Source: Pseudonocardia sp. CNS-139
GTDB lineage: Bacteria > Actinomycetota > Actinomycetes > Mycobacteriales > Pseudonocardiaceae
Assembly (NCBI GenBank): GCA_001942415.1
Contig: MKJX01000206.1
Location: forward strand, 84,542 to 148,541
Direction: 5' to 3'
DNA length: 64,000 nt
In this document: piece after piece, positions 18,889 through 28,056 of the stretch
Numbering within the stretch: position 1 is the stretch's first letter
Layout: every line of letters starts with the position of its first letter
Translations under genes and position numbers: made by a program
The notes under the pieces: model-generated
The model's input: the letters and a program-made list of their open reading frames with translations, nothing else
Database searches by the model: none
Told to the model about the DNA's origin: nothing

Positions 18889-20552
18889 ATGACCGGATCG
18901 CGCTCGCGGCGGTGGCCCCGTCGCTGGACCACACCGGTGGTGCTGGCCCTGTCCCTCGTGCTGGCCGCCGGCTGCTCGGCGTCGGCGAACAACCCCGAAA
19001 CCGCCGGCGATGCCGCCGACACGCTGACGATCGTCATGCCGGACACGAGCATCACCTGGTCCCTGGACGCCGGCTTCGGCGGCCTGGAGCCGGCGAACAA
19101 CCTCCACGCGACGCTGCTGCGCAAGCCCTACGTCCCCGCCGCCCAGCCCGGGACGTTCCAGCAGAACGTGTACGAGTTCGAGCCCTACCTGGCCGAGAGC
19201 TACGAGGTGAGCGCGGACGGGCTCACCTACACCTTCCGCCTCCGGGAGGCGCGCAGCGCGGCGGGCAACGTCCTCACGGCCGATGACGTGCTCTGGTCCT
19301 TCGAGCGCAAGTTCGCCACCCCCACGTCGGTGTCGCCGGGCATCCTGGCCCCGTCGATCACGGACCCGGCCGCGCAGATCAGGAAGGTCGACGACCGGAC
19401 GGTGTCGTTCACCCTGCCGCAGGCCGGACTCGGGGCGACCTTCCTCGCGCTGATGTCGGACCTCCTCGGGCAGATCTACGACAGCACCCTGCTGCGCCAG
19501 CACGTCACGCCCGAGGACCCGTACGCGGTGCAGTGGTCGACCCAGAACCCCAACTACGGCTTCGGCCCCTACGAGGTCACCAACTACCAGCCGGGCGTCT
19601 CCGCGGTGCTCACGGCCCGGGACGACTGGGTGCTCGGTGCCGTGCCGGTGCGCACGATCAACCTGCGGATCGTGGCCGACGCCGGAACCCGGGTGAACGC
19701 GGTGCGCAACGGCGACGCCGACCTCGCCGAGTCGGTCACGCCCGCCGACCTCGCGGAGCTCGAGTCGGCCGAGGGCGTCACGGTGCCGGAGGTCGCCAAC
19801 CCGAACACGTACATCATGATGCCGCTGGTCACGAACAAGGCGCCGTTCGACAACCCCGACGTGCGGCGGGCGATGGCCTACGCCACGCCTTACGACCAGA
19901 TCATCGACAACGTGTATCGCGGGAACGCGGTGCGCAACGGCCCGGGATTCCTGCTGCGGGACGCGCCGGGATACGACAGCTCCGGCTTTCCCGACTACTC
20001 CTACGACCCGGCACGGGCCCGGCAGATGCTCGCCGACGCCGGTTTTCCGGACGGGGTGTCGTTCAGCCTCGCGGTCAGTGCGGCGGACCCGGACACGGTC
20101 GCGGCCGCGACCCAGATCCAGACGGCCGCCCGGGACGCGGGATTCGAGATCACCATCGACCAGATGCCCGCCGCGCAGTTCGCCGACCAGCGCAGCAACC
20201 ACACGTCGCAGGCGTTCATCCTGCGCGACTACGCGATCACGCTGACCCCGCCGTACCAGCTGCTGGTGTACACGGCACGTGGCTCCAGCAACAACTTCGC
20301 GGACTGGGAGTACCAGCCTTCTACGACGCGCTCGCCGCCGGGAACACGTTGCCCGACGCATTGTCGGCGGAGGCCGGAAAGGCGTGGAACGCGGCCGAGC
20401 GGATCTACCTCGACCAGTCGCCGATCGTGTTCATCGCCCAGGTGCAGCCGACCGTGGCCTACTCGTCGGCCGTGCAGGGCTACGCGTGGCGTTCCGACAA
20501 CTGGATCGACTACGCCAACCTGGCGAAGTCGGCGCCGACCGAGGATCGGTGA
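18889..20552 (+). CDS. Extracellular solute-binding lipoprotein, family 5 (frameshifted)
   Basis: Substrate-binding lipoprotein of the peptide/nickel-type importer. Signal peptide with lipobox LVLAAGC, then the SBP_bac_5 fold: FEPYLAESYEVSADGLTYTFRLREARS, GNVLTADDVLWSFERK, NYGFGPYEVTNYQPG, DNPDVRRAMAYATPYDQI, and YDPARARQMLADAGF. RBS CGGAGGAG before ATG 18889. A shift near 20315 moves the last 78 residues to another frame (FYDALAAGNTLPDALSAEAGKAWNAAERIYLDQSPIVFI), giving about 553 aa. The family binds peptides, opines, glycosides or metals; its position behind two flavin monooxygenases suggests it captures their substrate. Confidence 0.9.
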
Positions 20553-20558
20553 ACCATG

Positions 20559-20587
20559 CCCGCGAGCCGCCGCCGGCGGCTCGCGGG
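20559..20587. terminator. Perfect 14-bp GC hairpin after the ABC operon
   Basis: Arms CCCGCGAGCCGCCG and CGGCGGCTCGCGGG flank a single C, starting 6 bp after the stop of the solute-binding gene. No T-run follows, as is common for actinobacterial terminators. It separates the transporter operon from the GntR gene. Confidence 0.7.
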
Positions 20588-20689
20588 CAACCAGTCGGAA
20601 ACAGCGGTCGCCTGCCGTCCGTCACAAAGTCGGGTTTGGCTTGACGCGCGGTTCGTTCGGAGCGCGACGACCTGCTCGCAGGAGGCAGC

Positions 20690-21562
20690 ATGTCCGACCA
20701 GACACTCCCGGCCCCGGCGGTCCCGACCAGGGTCGAGCCCCGGCGGCACCGGCATCCGCGGGCCGTCGGGGGCAGCGCGCGCGACCGGCAGACGTGGAGC
20801 CGCCGGGTGCACGACCTCCTCCGTGCCGACATCCGCTCCGGCATGATCGCCCGCGACTACCAGCTCGTCGAGGACACCCTCGTCCAGCGGCTCGCGACCA
20901 GCCGTCGGGCCGTACGCGAAGCGCTGCAGCAGCTCGCCGCCGAAGGGCTGGTCACCCGGGTCCCGCGGCGCGGCACCCGGGTGACCCGCGACATCGTGGA
21001 GCTGCCGCTGACCGACATCCGCCCGCTCACGGGCACCGAGGAGTTCTCCATCCGGCGGATCGACTGCCGCGTGGTCCCCTCGACGCCGCTGATCCGCAAG
21101 CGGCTGCGCACCGACGCGGAGGTCGTGGGCTTCGTCGAGCACTTCTTCCTGCAGCGCGGCGAGCCGGTCGGAGTGCGCGCGGTCTACCACCACACGAGCA
21201 CCGTGCAGCCGGAGGCGTGGGACTACTGCCCCTCGCTCGCCTTCGCCTTCGAGCACGTGTTCGGCCGGCCACTGGCGCGCATCGAGTCCACGATCGACGC
21301 GGTCGCGTGCGACCAGCAGACCAGCGCCCTGCTCGGGCTGCCGGTCGGGGCACCCGTCCTGGTGAACGAGCAGGTCCTCGTCGACGCCGCCGGCTGCGCG
21401 CAGGAGTTCACCTTCACCCGCTACCGCGCCGACCGGGTCTCGCTCTCGTCGGACACCACGCTCGGCCCGCGCCCCGCGGGTCGCGACGACCGCGGTCCGG
21501 TGGTGTGGGCCGGGCGGGCGCTGCACGGGGCGCCGCCCACGCCGCGCGGCCCGTGCGAGTAG
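20690..21562 (+). CDS. GntR-family regulator, HutC/UTRA type
   Basis: Intact 290-aa regulator. The winged helix at about residues 35-95 reads VHDLLRADIRSGMI...LVEDTLVQRLATSRRAVREALQQLAAEGLVTRVPRRGTRV. The UTRA effector domain follows (VVGFVEHFFLQRGEPVGVRAVYHH, LLGLPVGAPVLVNEQVLVDAAG). RBS AGGAGG lies 5 bp before ATG 20690. It sits after a strong hairpin, so it has its own promoter, and probably controls the upstream monooxygenase/ABC operon. The ligand is unknown. Confidence 0.88.
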   Translation: MSDQTLPAPAVPTRVEPRRHRHPRAVGGSARDRQTWSRRVHDLLRADIRSGMIARDYQLVEDTLVQRLATSRRAVREALQQLAAEGLVTRVPRRGTRVTRDIVELPLTDIRPLTGTEEFSIRRIDCRVVPSTPLIRKRLRTDAEVVGFVEHFFLQRGEPVGVRAVYHHTSTVQPEAWDYCPSLAFAFEHVFGRPLARIESTIDAVACDQQTSALLGLPVGAPVLVNEQVLVDAAGCAQEFTFTRYRADRVSLSSDTTLGPRPAGRDDRGPVVWAGRALHGAPPTPRGPCE

Positions 21563-21569
21563 GAGCTGT

Positions 21570-22434
21570 TCAGGACGTGGTGCGGGCGGACTCGACGAGC
21601 CCGCGGATCTCGGTGGCGACGATCTCGGGGTCGGTGAGAGGGACGTAGTGGCCGGAGTTCCGGGCGAGGACGTGCCGGCCGGCCGGGGACTGCGCGGCGC
21701 GGTGGGCGTGGGAGGCGTTCGCGTCCGCCCTGGTCCGGGCGCTCATGCCGGAGCCGGTGCGGGTTCCGGAGATCACGGTGACCGGGATGCCGCCGAGCCG
21801 GGGCGGGTTGTCGCGGAAGGCGGCGAGCTCGTCGAGGTAGGTGCGGGTCTGGGCGAGGTGGGTGCGGACCAGACCGGGGGTGAAACCCTCCCGCCGCATG
21901 TCCGCGCCGGCGTCCGGCGGGAGGGCCTGCACCATCGGTTCGTAGAGCCGGGCCAGCAACCCGAGCCGGGCCAGCAGCAGGTTGGCGGGGACGACGACCT
22001 TCTCCGCGATCCGGAACGCTCGGCCGAGCAGCACCTGCGACGCCTCGTCGGAGGGGTCGACGAGCACGAGCCCGGCGATCCGGGTCGCCGGCCGCGGCGA
22101 GCCGCACGATCGGCCCGCCGGCGCTGTGGCCGACGAGCACGAACGGGCCGGGACCGAGGCCGGTGAGCAGGGCGCCCAGGTCGTCGGCCATCCGGCGCAT
22201 CGTGCGGGAGACCGGGTCGGGGGCGCTGCGGCCCAGCCCGGCCCGGTCGTAGACGACGGCGTGGGCGAACTCGGCGACGAGGGGTTGGACCAGTGCCCAC
22301 GAGGAGCGGGTGGCCGCTGCGCCGGCTTCGAACACCACCGTCGGCCCGGCGTGGCCGGCGCCGAGCTCCATGGCGTACAGCTCGCGCCCGCCGGGGACGC
22401 GGATCGGCCGCGGGGTGCCCTGCACGTGGGGCAT
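21570..22434 (-). CDS. Alpha/beta hydrolase (frameshifted)
   Basis: Hydrolase with N-terminal ELYAMELGAG...TVVFEAGAAATRSSWALVQP and nucleophile motif LVGHSAGGPIVRLAAA. Near 22085 the frame changes and the protein continues LVDPSDEASQVLLGRAFRIAEK. The C-terminus keeps the expected His region (ARNSGHYVPLTDPEIVATEI). Restored length about 288 aa. ATG 22434 shares one base with the stop of the membrane-protein gene (TGATG), so they are coupled. Substrate unknown; similar proteins include esterases and haloperoxidase-like enzymes. Confidence 0.83.
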
Positions 22435-23160
22435 CAGGCGGTCCCGGCCCGCCGGTTGCGCCACAGCAGCACGGTGCTCGCCGCGAGGCTGACCAGGTTG
22501 CCGAGGCTGATCCCGGCGCTGCAGCCCGTGGCGCGCTCGGCCGGGCAGGACGTGGCCGGCGGTGAGCGCGGTCGCGGCCGCGATCGGCGCCAGCGGGGCG
22601 ACGAGGGGTCCGGACCAGCGCGGATAGGCGGTCTCGCCCCTGCGGACCGCGTCGATGATCAGCCCGGACGCCACGGCGAACGCGACGCCGAGCGGGGCGT
22701 AGGCGCTGAGGGTGGCGCGCTCGAACGCCTTCGCCGTGGTGAGCAGCCGGTCCCGGGCCCGAGGGTCGTCGGCGAGCGCTTCGAGGTCCTTGTAGACCTG
22801 CCCCGTGTGGAAGAACGAGCCGTGGATGAACGACGCCCACGTCCACGCGCCGGCCAGGGCCAGGGCCGGTGGCAGGGCCCGGCGCGGGCCTGCCGGAGCC
22901 AGCCCCTGGTACAGGTGCCACACCGCCGCGAGGTAGAGCGGTGTCGCGTAGACCCCGGCCAGGGCGCCGGCGGTGAGCCGGCCCGTCGGCGAGGGCACCA
23001 TCGACAGCACGGCCTTGTCCACGCCCGTCACCTCGACCAGCGCGGGATGGCGTTCCGGCTCGACCTTCCGGCCCAGCAGCAACACGTCGCCGACGGCATA
23101 CGCCACCGATGCCGCCACACCGGCCAGCCCTGCCCCGCGCACCAGCGTCGTCCGCTTCAT
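22434..23160 (-). CDS. Multi-pass membrane protein, unknown function (frameshifted)
   Basis: About 242-aa protein with roughly six hydrophobic segments (AGLAGVAASVAYAVGDVLLLG, LTAGALAGVYATPLYLAAVW, ALPPALALAGAWTWASFIHG and others) and an HGSFFHTGQVYKDL loop. It may belong to an uncharacterised family of hydrophobic proteins; DUF6796 is my guess only. The frame changes near 22545, after which GCSAGISLGNLVSLAASTVL leads to the TGA overlapping the hydrolase start. It is divergent from the methyltransferase gene and forms a two-gene unit with the hydrolase. Confidence 0.7.
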
Positions 23161-23221
23161 GCGTGCAGCTTAGGGTGGCCTCACTCGCCGGGTCCTGTAC
23201 GGTCCGGTCCCGAACACCCCG

Positions 23222-24097
23222 GTGCGGCAGCCGGGCTCGGCGCTGGCGGTGGAGGACATGAGCGGCAGCCGGAGAGCGGGGCGGAGGGCATGGACGGCGG
23301 CGCTGGACGGGGTGGCGACGACCACGCTGTGGACCCTGCGCAACCGGGCCGAGTTCGCTCTCGGCCCCGATCCGCTGATCCAGGATCCGTGGGCGGTCCA
23401 CGCCTACCGGACCGTGCGCTACGACTACACGGTGTTCGGCAGGAAGCCCAGCCAGTCGCACCCGCTGCGCGCGCTGGCCGTCGACCGCGAGCTGAGGGGC
23501 TACCTGCGGGAGCGGCCGGACGCGACCGTGGTCGCCCTCGGCGAGGGGCTGCAGACGACGTTCTGGCGCCTCGGTCTGCCGGTGCGCCGGTGGGTCAGCG
23601 TGGACCTGCCGGCCGTGGTGGCGCTGCGCGAGCAGCTGTATCCCGCCGAGGACGCGATCGTGCCCGTGGCCGGGTCGGCGCTCGACCGGTCCTGGATGGA
23701 CGAGGTCCACGATCCCGGGGACGGGGTGTTCGTCACGGCCGAGGGGCTGTTCATGTACCTCGACCGGCAGGACGTGCTCGGGCTGGTCGCCGACTGTGCG
23801 CGGCGGTTCCCCGGCGGGCGGCTGCTCTTCGACTCCATCCCGCACTGGTTCAGCCGCCGCACCCTCGCCGGCATGCGCCTGTCCGAGAGCTACACCGCGC
23901 CGCCGATGCCGACCGCCTTCACCGTGCGCGAGAACGCGGCGGTCTTCGGCGCGCTGCCGGGCGTGGCGGCCGTGCGGGACGTGGCGCTGCCGCTCGGGCG
24001 GGGCCCGTGGGGGTCCGCGCTGCTGCACCGGCTCTCCGACCTCCCCCCGCTCCGGGACGTCCGGCCGTCGCTGACCCTTCTCGACTTCGCCGGCTGA
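23222..24097 (+). CDS. SAM-dependent methyltransferase, leucine carboxyl methyltransferase-like (PF04072)
   Basis: Intact protein of up to 291 aa. It matches the actinobacterial O-methyltransferase family related to LCMT1: LIQDPWAVHAYRTV near the N-terminus, VVALGEGLQTTFWRLG as the SAM-binding loop (GEG in place of the usual GxG), RWVSVDLPAVVALRE, VFVTAEGLFMYLDRQDV, and RLLFDSIPHWFS. The GTG at 23222 gives the longest form; GTG 23250 is an alternative. No neighbour fixes the substrate, although a 3-amino-4-hydroxybenzoate-type locus follows 150 bp downstream behind a hairpin. Confidence 0.82.
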   Translation: MRQPGSALAVEDMSGSRRAGRRAWTAALDGVATTTLWTLRNRAEFALGPDPLIQDPWAVHAYRTVRYDYTVFGRKPSQSHPLRALAVDRELRGYLRERPDATVVALGEGLQTTFWRLGLPVRRWVSVDLPAVVALREQLYPAEDAIVPVAGSALDRSWMDEVHDPGDGVFVTAEGLFMYLDRQDVLGLVADCARRFPGGRLLFDSIPHWFSRRTLAGMRLSESYTAPPMPTAFTVRENAAVFGALPGVAAVRDVALPLGRGPWGSALLHRLSDLPPLRDVRPSLTLLDFAG

Positions 24098-24109
24098 GCT
24101 GCGTCCGTT

Positions 24110-24158
24110 CGGGCGCGGCTGACGCCGGGCACGTGGGCGCAGCCGTGCCCCGCGCCCG
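24110..24158. terminator. GC-rich hairpin after the methyltransferase gene
   Basis: Perfect 9-bp arms CGGGCGCGG (24110-24118) and CCGCGCCCG (24150-24158) enclose a loop that can pair further (CTG/CAG). It lies 12 bp after the stop and is a probable transcription terminator, which would leave the following iron-box gene pair as a separate unit. Confidence 0.5.
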
Positions 24159-24250
24159 GCCGGCACCCCGTGAACGCCCGGGACGGCGCCGGTCCAACGG
24201 TTGGTGACGCTCGTCACGTGATCCTCGGCCGACGCAATGTCCGATGATAC

Positions 24251-24269
24251 TAAGGTAAGCCTTACTTGG
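24251..24269. promoter_or_regulatory. Iron box (DtxR/IdeR/DmdR site) before the GriI-like gene
   Basis: TAAGGTAAGCCTTACTTGG matches 13 of 19 positions of the DtxR/IdeR consensus TTAGGTTAGSCTAACCTAA and keeps its dyad core (AAGGTAAG/CTTAC). It lies 13 bp upstream of ATG 24283, so a bound repressor would block transcription. It is preceded by AATGTCCGATGAT, which also precedes the iron box at 51369. The pair of genes downstream should be induced by iron limitation. Confidence 0.7.
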
Positions 24270-24282
24270 CATGGGAGGGCGG

Positions 24283-25116
24283 ATGGGACAGACGTCGTTC
24301 GGCGCGGCATGCGGCGGCAAGGCGCTGCGCCTGGCCAGGTTGTCGCGGTGCGGGAACGGCCGGTCGCTGGTCGTCCCGATGGACCACAGCGTGACCATCG
24401 GTCCGATGGCGGCGGGCCGGTGTCCCGCGTCGCTCTCGCTGATGCTGGCCGACGCGGGCGTGGACGCCATCGTGGTGCACAAGGGGCGGGTCCGGACGAT
24501 CCCGCCCCGTGCGTTCGCCGACCTCGGGCTGATCGTGCACCTGTCGGCCGGGACCGTGCACCACCGCGACCGCGACGCCAAGGTGCTCGTCGGCGACGTC
24601 GAGGAGGCGCTGAGCCTCGGCGCGGACGCGGTGAGCGTGCACGTCAACGTCGGCTCCGTCGGAGAGCTGGACCAGCTCGCCGACCTCGGCCGGGTGGCCG
24701 GTGAGTGCGCCCGGCTCGGGGTGCCGCTGCTGGCGATGATGTACGCCCGCGGCGAGGACGTCGCCTCGGTCGCGGACAGCCCGGCCATGCTCGCCCATCT
24801 CGGCGCGATCGCGGTGGACCTCGGTGCGGACATGGTCAAGCTCCCGTTCGCCGGATCGGTCGAGGCGATGCGCGACGTCGTGGCGTCGTGCCCGATCCCG
24901 GTCTACGTCGCCGGTGGCACGCCTCGTCCCACCCCGGCCGGCGACCTCGAGCTGGCCCGCGCCGCACTGGCGTCCGGCGCCGCCGGGCTGAGCTTCGGAC
25001 GTTGCGTCTTCGAGGCCGAGGACCCGTTCGCCGCGGCGGTCGCACTCGCCGCCCTCGTCCACGAGACCGGCACCGGCCGACGGGACCGTTCCGTCGTCGC
25101 GGCCGCGTCCACCTGA
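24283..25116 (+). CDS. GriI-like aldolase (2-amino-4,5-dihydroxy-6-oxo-7-phosphooxyheptanoate synthase type)
   Basis: DeoC/class I FBP aldolase-fold enzyme. In the grixazone pathway GriI joins aspartate semialdehyde and dihydroxyacetone phosphate; archaeal relatives make aminodideoxyheptulosonate for aromatic synthesis. Seen here: LVVPMDHSVTIGP (substrate loop), VDAIVVHKG, ADMVKLPFAG with the expected Schiff-base Lys, and VYVAGG for phosphate binding. Intact, 277 aa from ATG 24283, chosen because a GGGAGG site precedes it and ATG 24271 abuts the iron box. The GriH-like gene follows. A bacterial pair of this kind usually means 3-amino-4-hydroxybenzoate rather than primary aromatic metabolism. 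Confidence 0.85.
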   Translation: MGQTSFGAACGGKALRLARLSRCGNGRSLVVPMDHSVTIGPMAAGRCPASLSLMLADAGVDAIVVHKGRVRTIPPRAFADLGLIVHLSAGTVHHRDRDAKVLVGDVEEALSLGADAVSVHVNVGSVGELDQLADLGRVAGECARLGVPLLAMMYARGEDVASVADSPAMLAHLGAIAVDLGADMVKLPFAGSVEAMRDVVASCPIPVYVAGGTPRPTPAGDLELARAALASGAAGLSFGRCVFEAEDPFAAAVALAALVHETGTGRRDRSVVAAAST

Positions 25117-25147
25117 CCCGCCCGCACCCCCGGAGCCGAGCAGAGCC

Positions 25148-26326
25148 ATGGACGTCGTCGTGACCATCGGGTGACGCCCCTCGCCGCCCCGACCCGGCGC
25201 CGCCGCCCGACCGGCCGAGCCGCCGGCACTTCGCCTGGATCGACCTGCGCGGCGTCGCCCCCGATCTGGTCGAGGCCGTCGTCGACGCTGCCGTCCACCA
25301 CCGCGTCGACGGCATCGTCACCGACGACCCGGCCCGGCTCGCGGCCGTTCCCCCGACCGTGCGGCGGGTGCTCGCCGTCGGCCCCGCCGCCGCAGCCGGG
25401 AGCGGCGACACCGGCGACACCGCGACGGCCGATCTCGTCCTCACCGCGGCGGACCCCGCCGGACCCGGCCCGGCCGCCGGCGGCGCGGACCACGGCGTCG
25501 AGCTGGTCGTCTCCGACGCGCCGTCGCTGGAGGCGGCCTGCGAGGCGGTCCGCCGGGTGCCGTGGACCGTGGTGACGTTCACCGATCCCACCAAGATCCC
25601 GCTGGAGATCGTCATCGCCGCGGCCGAGAACGCCGGCGGCCACATCGTCACCGTGGTCGAGGACCTCACCGCGCCGGCATCGTGGCGCTCGTCCTCGAGC
25701 ACGGCTCCGACGGCCTCCTGCTCGCCCCACGCGCGGTCGAGGACGTCGCCCGGATCCAGGAGCTCGTCGCCGGCGGCCACCAGGAGGTCCCGCTGGACGA
25801 GCTGACCGTCGAGACGGTCGAGCACATCGGGATCGGTGAGCGGGCCTGCATCGACACCTGCTCGCTGCTGGAGACGGACGAGGGCTGCCTGATCGGCTCG
25901 TTCTCCACCGGGTTCTTCCTGTCCTGCTCCGAGACGCATCCGCTGCCGTACATGCCGACCCGGCTGTTCCGCTGGAACGCGGGGGCGGTGCACTCCTACG
26001 TCCTGACCCCCGGCAACCGGACCCGCTACGTCTCCGAGCTGCGCTCCGGCCAGCCGATCCTCGCCGTCCGCGCCGACGGCACCGCTCGCGAGGTGCGGAT
26101 CGGCAGGGTGAAGATCGAACGACGCCCGCTCATCTCGGTGACCGCCCTGACCCCGCAGGGCCGCCGGGTCAGCGTGATCGCCCAGGACGACTGGCACGTC
26201 CGGCTGCTCGGGCCGGGCGGCGCGGTGCGCAACGTCACCGAGCTGCGCGACCGGCTGCTCGGCTACGTGCCGCGGGAGTCCCGCCACGTCGGGCTGCCGA
26301 TCACGGAGTTCTGCCTGGAGCAGTGA
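25148..26326 (+). CDS. GriH-like 3-dehydroquinate synthase II family enzyme (frameshifted)
   Basis: Homologue of archaeal dehydroquinate synthase II (AroB') and of GriH, which cyclises the GriI product to 3-amino-4-hydroxybenzoate. Seen: HFAWIDLRGVAPDLVEAVVDAAVHHRVDGIVTDD, VPWTVVTFTDPTKIPLEIVIAAAENAGG, then after a shift near 25678 IVALVLEHGSDGLLLAP, GIGERACIDTCSLLETDEGCLIGSFSTGFFLSCSETHPLPYMPTRLFR (the family's most conserved stretch), and VSVIAQDDWHVRLLGP. A second shift lies between ATG 25148 and 25227. Restored length about 390 aa. It overlaps convergent tsaD by 26 bp at the 3' end. No further biosynthetic gene follows, so downstream tailoring must be elsewhere or absent. Confidence 0.83.
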
Positions 26327-27393
26327 CGGGACACCGGGCGACGGCGGTCGACCGGTCCGGCCGGATCATGGCCTCGGTCAGGACGGCGGCCGGGGCCGCT
26401 GCCGCGTCGAGCGGGGTCGGGGGGAGCCCCGCCCGCACGAGCAGGTCGCCGAGTGCGGCGATCATGGCCCCGTTGTCGGTGCACAGCCGCGGCGGCGGCA
26501 CCCGGAGCGCGACGCCGGCCGCGGCGCAGGCGCGCTGCATCGCCGTGCGCAGGGCGTGGTTGGCCGCGACCCCGCCGACCATGAGGCAGGCGTGCGCCCG
26601 CGGCGTGCTCGCGGCAGGCGGCGACCGACTTCGTGACGAGCACGTCGACGACGGCCTGCTGGAAGGAGGCGGCGACGTGGGCGACGGTGGTGGGGTCGAG
26701 CGCCGGGACCCGCTCGACGTGGCGGGCGACGGCGGTCTTGAGCCCCGAGAAGGAGAACGCGAAGGGGGCGTCGCGCGGGCCGGTCATGGGGCGGGGGAAC
26801 GGGACGGCGTGCGGGTCGCCGTGCCGGGCGGCGCGGCTGATCGCGGGACCGCCCGGGTAGGGCAGCCCGAGCAGGCGCGCGACCTTGTCGAACGCCTCGC
26901 CGGCGGCGTCGTCGACCGTGTCGCCCAGGTGCACGACCGGGTCGCGGGCGATGTCGGCGAGCGCGAGCAGCGACGTGTGCCCGCCCGAGACGACGAGCGC
27001 GACGCACCGCGGGGGGAGCGGGCCGTGGTCGAGGACGTCGACGGCGGCGTGCCCGGCGAGGTGGTGGACGCCGTAGAGCGGCACGTCGAGCGCGGCGGCG
27101 TACGCCTTCGCCGCGGCGAACCCGACCTGGACGGCGCCGGCGAGCCCGGGACCGGCGGTGACGGCGACCGCGTCGACGTCGCGCAGCCGCACCCCGGCGA
27201 CGTCGACCGCGCGGCGCACCATCGGGACGAGGGCGCTGACGTGCGCCCGGGCGGCCACCTCGGGCACGACGCCCCCGAACCGGGCGTGCTCGCCGGCGCT
27301 GGAGGCCAGCGCGTCGCCGAGCAGCACCCCGTCACGGACGAGCCCGACGCCGGTCTCGTCGCACGACGTCTCGATGCCCAGGACCAGCGTCAT
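26301..27393 (-). CDS. tsaD: tRNA N6-adenosine threonylcarbamoyltransferase (frameshifted)
   Basis: Transfers the threonylcarbamoyl group to A37 of ANN-reading tRNAs, with TsaB/TsaE. Motifs: VLGIETSCDETGVGLV at the start, metal site HHLAGHAAVD, LVVSGGHTSLLAL, GEAFDKVARLLGLPYPGGP, FSFSGLKTAV. Near 26600 the frame changes; the C-terminal part continues MVGGVAANHALRTAM and CTDNGAMIAALGDLLV. Restored length about 360 aa. The protein is normally essential, so this break is strong evidence for a sequence error. ATG 27393 overlaps the deformylase stop (ATGA). Confidence 0.93.
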
Positions 27394-27920
27394 CGGGCCG
27401 GGAACGCCTCCGTCAACAGGCGCAGGCGGCGCTGCGCGGGCAGCCGGTCGACGTAGAGGAGACCGTCGAGGTGGTCGCACTCGTGCTGCAGGCAGCGTGC
27501 GACCAGGCCGCGGCCGCGGATCGTGACCGGGGCGCCGTGGACGTCGACGCCGGTGACGGTCGCGGCGGCCGAGCGTTCGAGCGCGGCGTGCACCCCGGGG
27601 ACCGACAGGCACCCCTCGTCCCGGACCAGCGTCTCGCCCAGACCCGGCGGCGGGAGCTGCAGGACGGGGTTCACGACGTGCCCCACCGTGCGCCCGCCTG
27701 TGTCCGCCCCGGTGTCGAGGTCGGGGCAGTCGATCACGAAGATCCGCGCGTCGACGCCGATCTGGTTGGCCGCCAGCCCCACACCCTCGGCGGCGTACAT
27801 GCTGGCGAACATGTCCTCGACCAGTGCGGCCAACGCGGCGTCGAAGACCGTGACCGGCGCGCACGGGCGGTGCAGCACGTCCTGCCCGTGCATCGTGATC
27901 GCGCGGGCGCTGCCCGTCAC
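27390..27920 (-). CDS. def: Peptide deformylase
   Basis: Fe(II)-dependent removal of N-formyl from nascent proteins, cytosolic. All three motifs are intact: GVGLAANQIG (I), EGCLSVPG (II, Cys ligand) and QHECDHLDG (III, HExxH). From GTG 27920 it is 176 aa; this start has a good RBS (GGGAGGAGG), while ATG 27953 upstream has AAGGAG directly abutting it. It overlaps tsaD by 4 bp. A near-perfect dyad lies just upstream at 27957-27981, so a regulator may control this copy. Actinobacteria often have two def genes. Confidence 0.92.
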   Translation of the reverse strand: MTGSARAITMHGQDVLHRPCAPVTVFDAALAALVEDMFASMYAAEGVGLAANQIGVDARIFVIDCPDLDTGADTGGRTVGHVVNPVLQLPPPGLGETLVRDEGCLSVPGVHAALERSAAATVTGVDVHGAPVTIRGRGLVARCLQHECDHLDGLLYVDRLPAQRRLRLLTEAFPAR

Positions 27921-27956
27921 CGCCTCGCCTCCTCCCGGAGACCCCGACGGCATCTC

Positions 27957-27981
27957 CTTGTTGCATGTTATGTGCAACAAG
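27957..27981. promoter_or_regulatory. 25-bp dyad CTTGTTGCA-N7-TGCAACAAG upstream of def
   Basis: Perfect 9-bp arms around TGTTATG form the most AT-rich and symmetric site in this neighbourhood. It sits 36 bp upstream of the def GTG start and overlaps the alternative ATG 27953 leader. The form fits a MarR- or TetR-type operator or a stable hairpin in the def leader. No matching regulator gene adjoins it. Confidence 0.55.
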
Positions 27982-28056
27982 GGCGGCGGCTCAGCCGGGC
28001 CGGTCTGCGGACCGGCGGAGTCCCGCCGTGCTCGGCGCCGGCCGGCCGCGCCGTCG

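Noticed and set aside
18526..20361. 611-codon minus-strand open frame
   Set aside because: Antisense to the intact DppC and solute-binding genes; no motif.
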